Below, one piece after another: positions 11,695 through 13,868 of a stretch of 13,868 nucleotides of DNA. Position 1 is the stretch's first letter; each line of letters starts with the position of its first letter. The stretch lies in NCBI GenBank assembly GCA_002778535.1, contig PFBP01000040.1, positions 1 to 13,868 on the forward strand, in the 5' to 3' direction. This DNA comes from Candidatus Kuenenbacteria bacterium CG10_big_fil_rev_8_21_14_0_10_36_11 (GTDB taxonomy: Bacteria > Patescibacteriota > Patescibacteriia > UBA2196). Below the pieces are notes generated by a model, which was given only the letters and a program-made list of their open reading frames with translations, had not been told where the DNA came from and did not search any database. Both the position numbers and the translations under genes were made by a program.

Positions 11695-13014
11695 ATGCCT
11701 TTACTTCGCCGCCGTCTGTTATATTGTTTATTTTTTTTGATATTCTTCATTAGCGCGCCAATCGTTGTGCTTTGGGCAGAGGGCTATCATTATAATTTTA
11801 GCAAACGCCGCTTGGAAAAAACAGGTGTTTTATTTTTAGAATCAAAACCAACCAAAGCAGAAATTTATTTAAACGGAAAATTGCAAAAAGATAAAACCGA
11901 AGCCATGCTTAAAAATCTTTTGCCAGGGCAATACGAAGTTATGCTCCAAAAAGAAGGTTATCAACCTTGGAAAAAAAATCTGGCTGTTAGGACAAGTGAA
12001 ACAACTTTTGCCCAGTATATCAGATTATTTAAGCAAAAGCCGATTTTAACCAACCTTTTGCCTTTTAAAATTATGGCCTTAAGCCAGGCAAACAAAGAAT
12101 CGGTGGCGCTTGTTTATGAGGATAATAAAATCAATAAAGTGGCTTTATTAAATTTAGAAACCGATGCCATAGATCCATTAGCCGAACTTAATTTTAAACC
12201 GACTATTCTAAAAATTTCTCCGCGCCAAAGTTTTATTTTGGTCAGCGATGATAAACAAAATTTAGTGATTGATCTGAAAAACAAAAAACTATATGATCTG
12301 AATAAAATCATTCAGAAACAAATTGTCCGCTTGAAATGGACAAGTTTTGACCGGGATGAAAATTTATATTTTTCAAGCGCTGCTGGTTTAAAAAAAATAG
12401 ATTTGGTTTCGTTTAATATCTTGTCTTTAATCACAGAACCAGTTATTGACTGGCAAATTATTAATAACAATATCTATTATCTTGCTAAAGTTAAAAATCA
12501 AGTGGCTCTTAAAAAAACTAATTTCAACCAATTGCAGACAGCGGAAATTTTAAATCTTCTGCCGCTGTTAGAAAGTTATATTTTTGAACAGTCGCCGGAA
12601 AATTATTTGGCGATTTTGGATAAGCAGAATAAAATTTTTTATTGGCTTGATTTAGCCGGTCTTGAAAAAATGAAGGTCTTTTCAGAAACAGAATATGTCA
12701 AATGGTTCGCCTTAAGCGAGCAGATGATGCTCGGTAATAAATTTGAAATCGCTCTTTATGATTTTAAAAAAAATGAAGAAAATTTTATTTTGCGCCTAAG
12801 CAGTGAAATTAAAGACGCGGCCTGGTATATGCTGCCGACTCATATTTATTTTGCTACACCAGACGGCTTAAAAATTATTGAGACGACTCTGCAGGAAAAA
12901 AATATGAATGTGCTAATCCAACAAGCAGGCATTGAAAAAATATTTAGCGACCTCAAAGGCAATAAAGTTTATTTTAGCGCTGAAAACGGCTTGAATGTGG
13001 CAGAAATACAGTGA
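11695..13014 (+). CDS. PEGA-domain protein with N-terminal membrane anchor
   Basis: The 439-aa protein starts MPLLRRRLLYCLF, a basic lead followed by one hydrophobic helix (about 9-28) that anchors it or acts as a signal. A PEGA domain follows at about 43-112: GVLFLESKPTKAEIYLNG, then LPGQYEVMLQKEGYQPW. This fold is a small beta-sandwich seen in S-layer and other surface proteins. The remainder (about 115-439) is built of short strand-rich repeats with alternating aspartate, lysine and hydrophobic residues, such as SPRQSFILVSDDKQNLVIDL. It looks like a degenerate beta-propeller. The whole probably faces the cell exterior, and no catalytic motif is seen. There is no clear promoter or Shine-Dalgarno; a 36-bp perfect palindrome follows two bases after the stop. 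Confidence 0.85.
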   Translation: MPLLRRRLLYCLFFLIFFISAPIVVLWAEGYHYNFSKRRLEKTGVLFLESKPTKAEIYLNGKLQKDKTEAMLKNLLPGQYEVMLQKEGYQPWKKNLAVRTSETTFAQYIRLFKQKPILTNLLPFKIMALSQANKESVALVYEDNKINKVALLNLETDAIDPLAELNFKPTILKISPRQSFILVSDDKQNLVIDLKNKKLYDLNKIIQKQIVRLKWTSFDRDENLYFSSAAGLKKIDLVSFNILSLITEPVIDWQIINNNIYYLAKVKNQVALKKTNFNQLQTAEILNLLPLLESYIFEQSPENYLAILDKQNKIFYWLDLAGLEKMKVFSETEYVKWFALSEQMMLGNKFEIALYDFKKNEENFILRLSSEIKDAAWYMLPTHIYFATPDGLKIIETTLQEKNMNVLIQQAGIEKIFSDLKGNKVYFSAENGLNVAEIQ

Positions 13015-13016
13015 AG

Positions 13017-13052
13017 ATTTCCGTCAGAGGCGGATCCGCCTCTGACGGAAAT
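13017..13052. repeat. 36-bp perfect palindrome after the PEGA gene
   Basis: The sequence is self-complementary from 13017 to 13052 around a central CGGATCCG (13031-13038), with arms containing CCGTCAGAGG and CCTCTGACGG. It begins 2 nt after the stop codon. No T-tract follows, so it is not a classical terminator, but it may protect the mRNA 3' end. Confidence 0.9.
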
Positions 13053-13122
13053 TATGAATAATGAATTATGGTTTTAAATAGCTAACATTAGCCAAAATAT
13101 AAAGTTATCCACAATTTTACGC

Positions 13123-13151
13123 TTGACAATATTTTAAAAGTGTGATATAAT
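13123..13151 (+). promoter_or_regulatory. Perfect sigma-70 promoter for the 110-aa gene
   Basis: TTGACA (13123-13128), a 17-nt spacer and TATAAT (13146-13151) are an exact consensus. The start point is near 13158, with a leader of about 40 nt ending in AAGGAGG (13185-13191), 5 nt before the ATG. Confidence 0.92.
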
Positions 13152-13196
13152 ATATTACATAACAAAAAAAATTTTCATTTAATAAAGGAGGTCGTC

Positions 13197-13529
13197 ATGA
13201 CCACAATAGAATCGGTAAGAAAAACAATGCGAAAAAATAATGAATATTATCGTCCGCTGGTGGACTTGTCAGATTACGATTTTAATCTTATTTTTTTCGC
13301 GGCTTGGGTCGGTCAACCCTTATTGTGTTATGACCCAACTAATAAAATTGAGTATCTTGCTGTCGTGTTTATACACGACGAACTGGGATACTGCATAAAA
13401 AGTCTGTCCGGTCCTCTAACAGAAAAAAGATGGACGATCTCAGCTACTACATTGGAGCTGAAAGCAAAATTTGACTGCTGTAAAGAAGCAAAGTCATATT
13501 TTGCAGACAAAGGTATTTTGGTAAAATAA
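13197..13529 (+). CDS. Unassigned 110-aa cytoplasmic protein
   Basis: I do not recognise the family. The start is fixed by a textbook AAGGAGG. The protein begins with a charged helix (about 1-20) and then shows FNLIFFAAWVGQPLLCYDPT (29-48), too short and polar-flanked for a certain membrane helix. Strand-like segments follow (YLAVVFIHDELGYCIKSL, 53-70), and the end is a helix with CCKEAKSYFADKG (94-106). Four cysteines (44, 66, 94, 95) are scattered and form no metal motif. The consensus promoter, good ribosome-binding site and own terminator make a strong one-gene unit, much like the 94-aa gene at 4012. The sequence is balanced in charge and shows no catalytic signature. Confidence 0.78.
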   Translation: MTTIESVRKTMRKNNEYYRPLVDLSDYDFNLIFFAAWVGQPLLCYDPTNKIEYLAVVFIHDELGYCIKSLSGPLTEKRWTISATTLELKAKFDCCKEAKSYFADKGILVK

Positions 13530-13550
13530 AGCACTAAACCAAAATACTAC

Positions 13551-13587
13551 TCCCCCTTAGACAACGCCGTCTATGTGGGGATTTTTT
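13551..13587 (+). terminator. Intrinsic terminator of the 110-aa gene
   Basis: TCCCC (13551-13555) pairs with GGGGA (13577-13581) and AGAC (13559-13562) with GTCT (13569-13572), with small internal mismatches. Six T follow (13582-13587). Confidence 0.85.
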
Positions 13588-13638
13588 CGTTTTAGAAATA
13601 TTTTATTATTAAGAAATAAATTAATGACATTTTTCTAT

Positions 13639-13725
13639 CCCCTCCTTTTCAAACTGAGTTTCGTTTTTGTCCCCTCCTTTTCAAGGAGGGGTGGACTCCG
13701 ACGAATGTCGGAGGACGGGGTGGTT
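13639..13725. repeat. Duplicated palindromic repeat region
   Basis: CCCCTCCTTTTCAA occurs at 13639-13652 and again at 13671-13684. The second copy forms CCCCTCCTT-TTC-AAGGAGGGG (13671-13691). It is followed by CTCCGACGAATGTCGGAG (13696-13713), whose loop core GACGAATGTC is also found in the cysteine desulfurase insert at 6927-6936. The first copy is truncated after the arm. The rest of the gap 13588-13741 shows nothing else that I can support. Confidence 0.82.
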
Positions 13726-13741
13726 ATAGTATAATGAGGAG

Positions 13742-13868
13742 TTAATTCTTTTTTTCCAAGCCCTGATAAAAACTATTAAGATCTATTAAAACTTCATTTA
13801 GATTCTTAAGGATTAATTGATTATCATATCTTTTAATTATTAATCCTAAGGATTCTAAATATTTTTGT
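13742..13868 (-). CDS. C-terminal 41 codons of a minus-strand gene entering from the right
   Basis: The minus strand is open from the window edge to TAA at 13744-13742. The 41 visible residues include KYLESLGLIIKRYDN and NLNEVLIDLNSFYQGLEKKN. They look like two amphipathic helices rich in L, N and K. Codon use is like neighbouring genes. The fragment is too short to name a family and could be a chance frame, since AT-rich DNA here is stop-rich but the stretch is brief. The duplicated palindromic repeat lies directly downstream. Confidence 0.5.
   Translation of the reverse strand, partial: QKYLESLGLIIKRYDNQLILKNLNEVLIDLNSFYQGLEKKN

Overview
The window is AT-rich and gene-dense. It has a mostly minus-strand housekeeping layout, very short intergenic gaps and many short palindromic repeats. 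Small ribosomal proteins, a minimal iron-sulfur assembly set, a CofE-like protein without its pathway, and several tiny genes that I cannot assign fit a Patescibacteria (Candidate Phyla Radiation) genome. This is an inference from gene style, not a phylogenetic result. Presence of L9 would fit Parcubacteria-type lineages better than Microgenomates (from memory). TGA is used as a stop (genes ending at 11445 and 13014) and appears in no coding frame here, which argues against the recoded Gracilibacteria/SR1 lineages.

Layout. (1) Bases 1-3935, minus strand: dprA, topA and a BcrC-like PAP2 phosphatase form a tight run. (2) Bases 3929-4736: an unassigned 94-aa protein, a probable structured RNA with a consensus promoter and terminator, and a minus-strand 52-aa cysteine-rich protein that shares the bidirectional terminator. 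(3) Bases 4893-8740, minus strand: an Fe-S operon reading iscU, two-helix membrane protein, NifU C-terminal domain, cysteine desulfurase, three-helix membrane protein, CofE-like protein, 43-aa ORF and tRNA-Pro(CGG). (4) Bases 8891-9422: divergent, nearly touching promoters drive the Fe-S operon leftward and rpmA (L27) plus a 26-aa basic peptide rightward. (5) Bases 9434-11688, minus strand: rplI (L9), an S41 carboxy-terminal protease and a 54-aa membrane-anchored peptide. (6) Bases 11695-13868: a PEGA-domain surface protein, an unassigned 110-aa protein behind a perfect promoter, repeats, and the tail of another minus-strand gene.

Two things stand out. First, a family of palindromic elements whose ends read GTCATCCC occurs between genes, and one copy sits in frame inside the cysteine desulfurase gene. 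A second, different palindromic insert lies elsewhere in the same gene. This recalls the palindromic elements known inside Rickettsia proteins. Second, the region 4295-4567 combines a consensus promoter, an approximately 225-nt non-coding transcript with several predicted stems, and an upstream inverted repeat that could terminate the neighbouring gene while sparing the RNA. I recognise no known RNA family in it. I found no CRISPR array, insertion sequence, phage gene or recognisable defence system.
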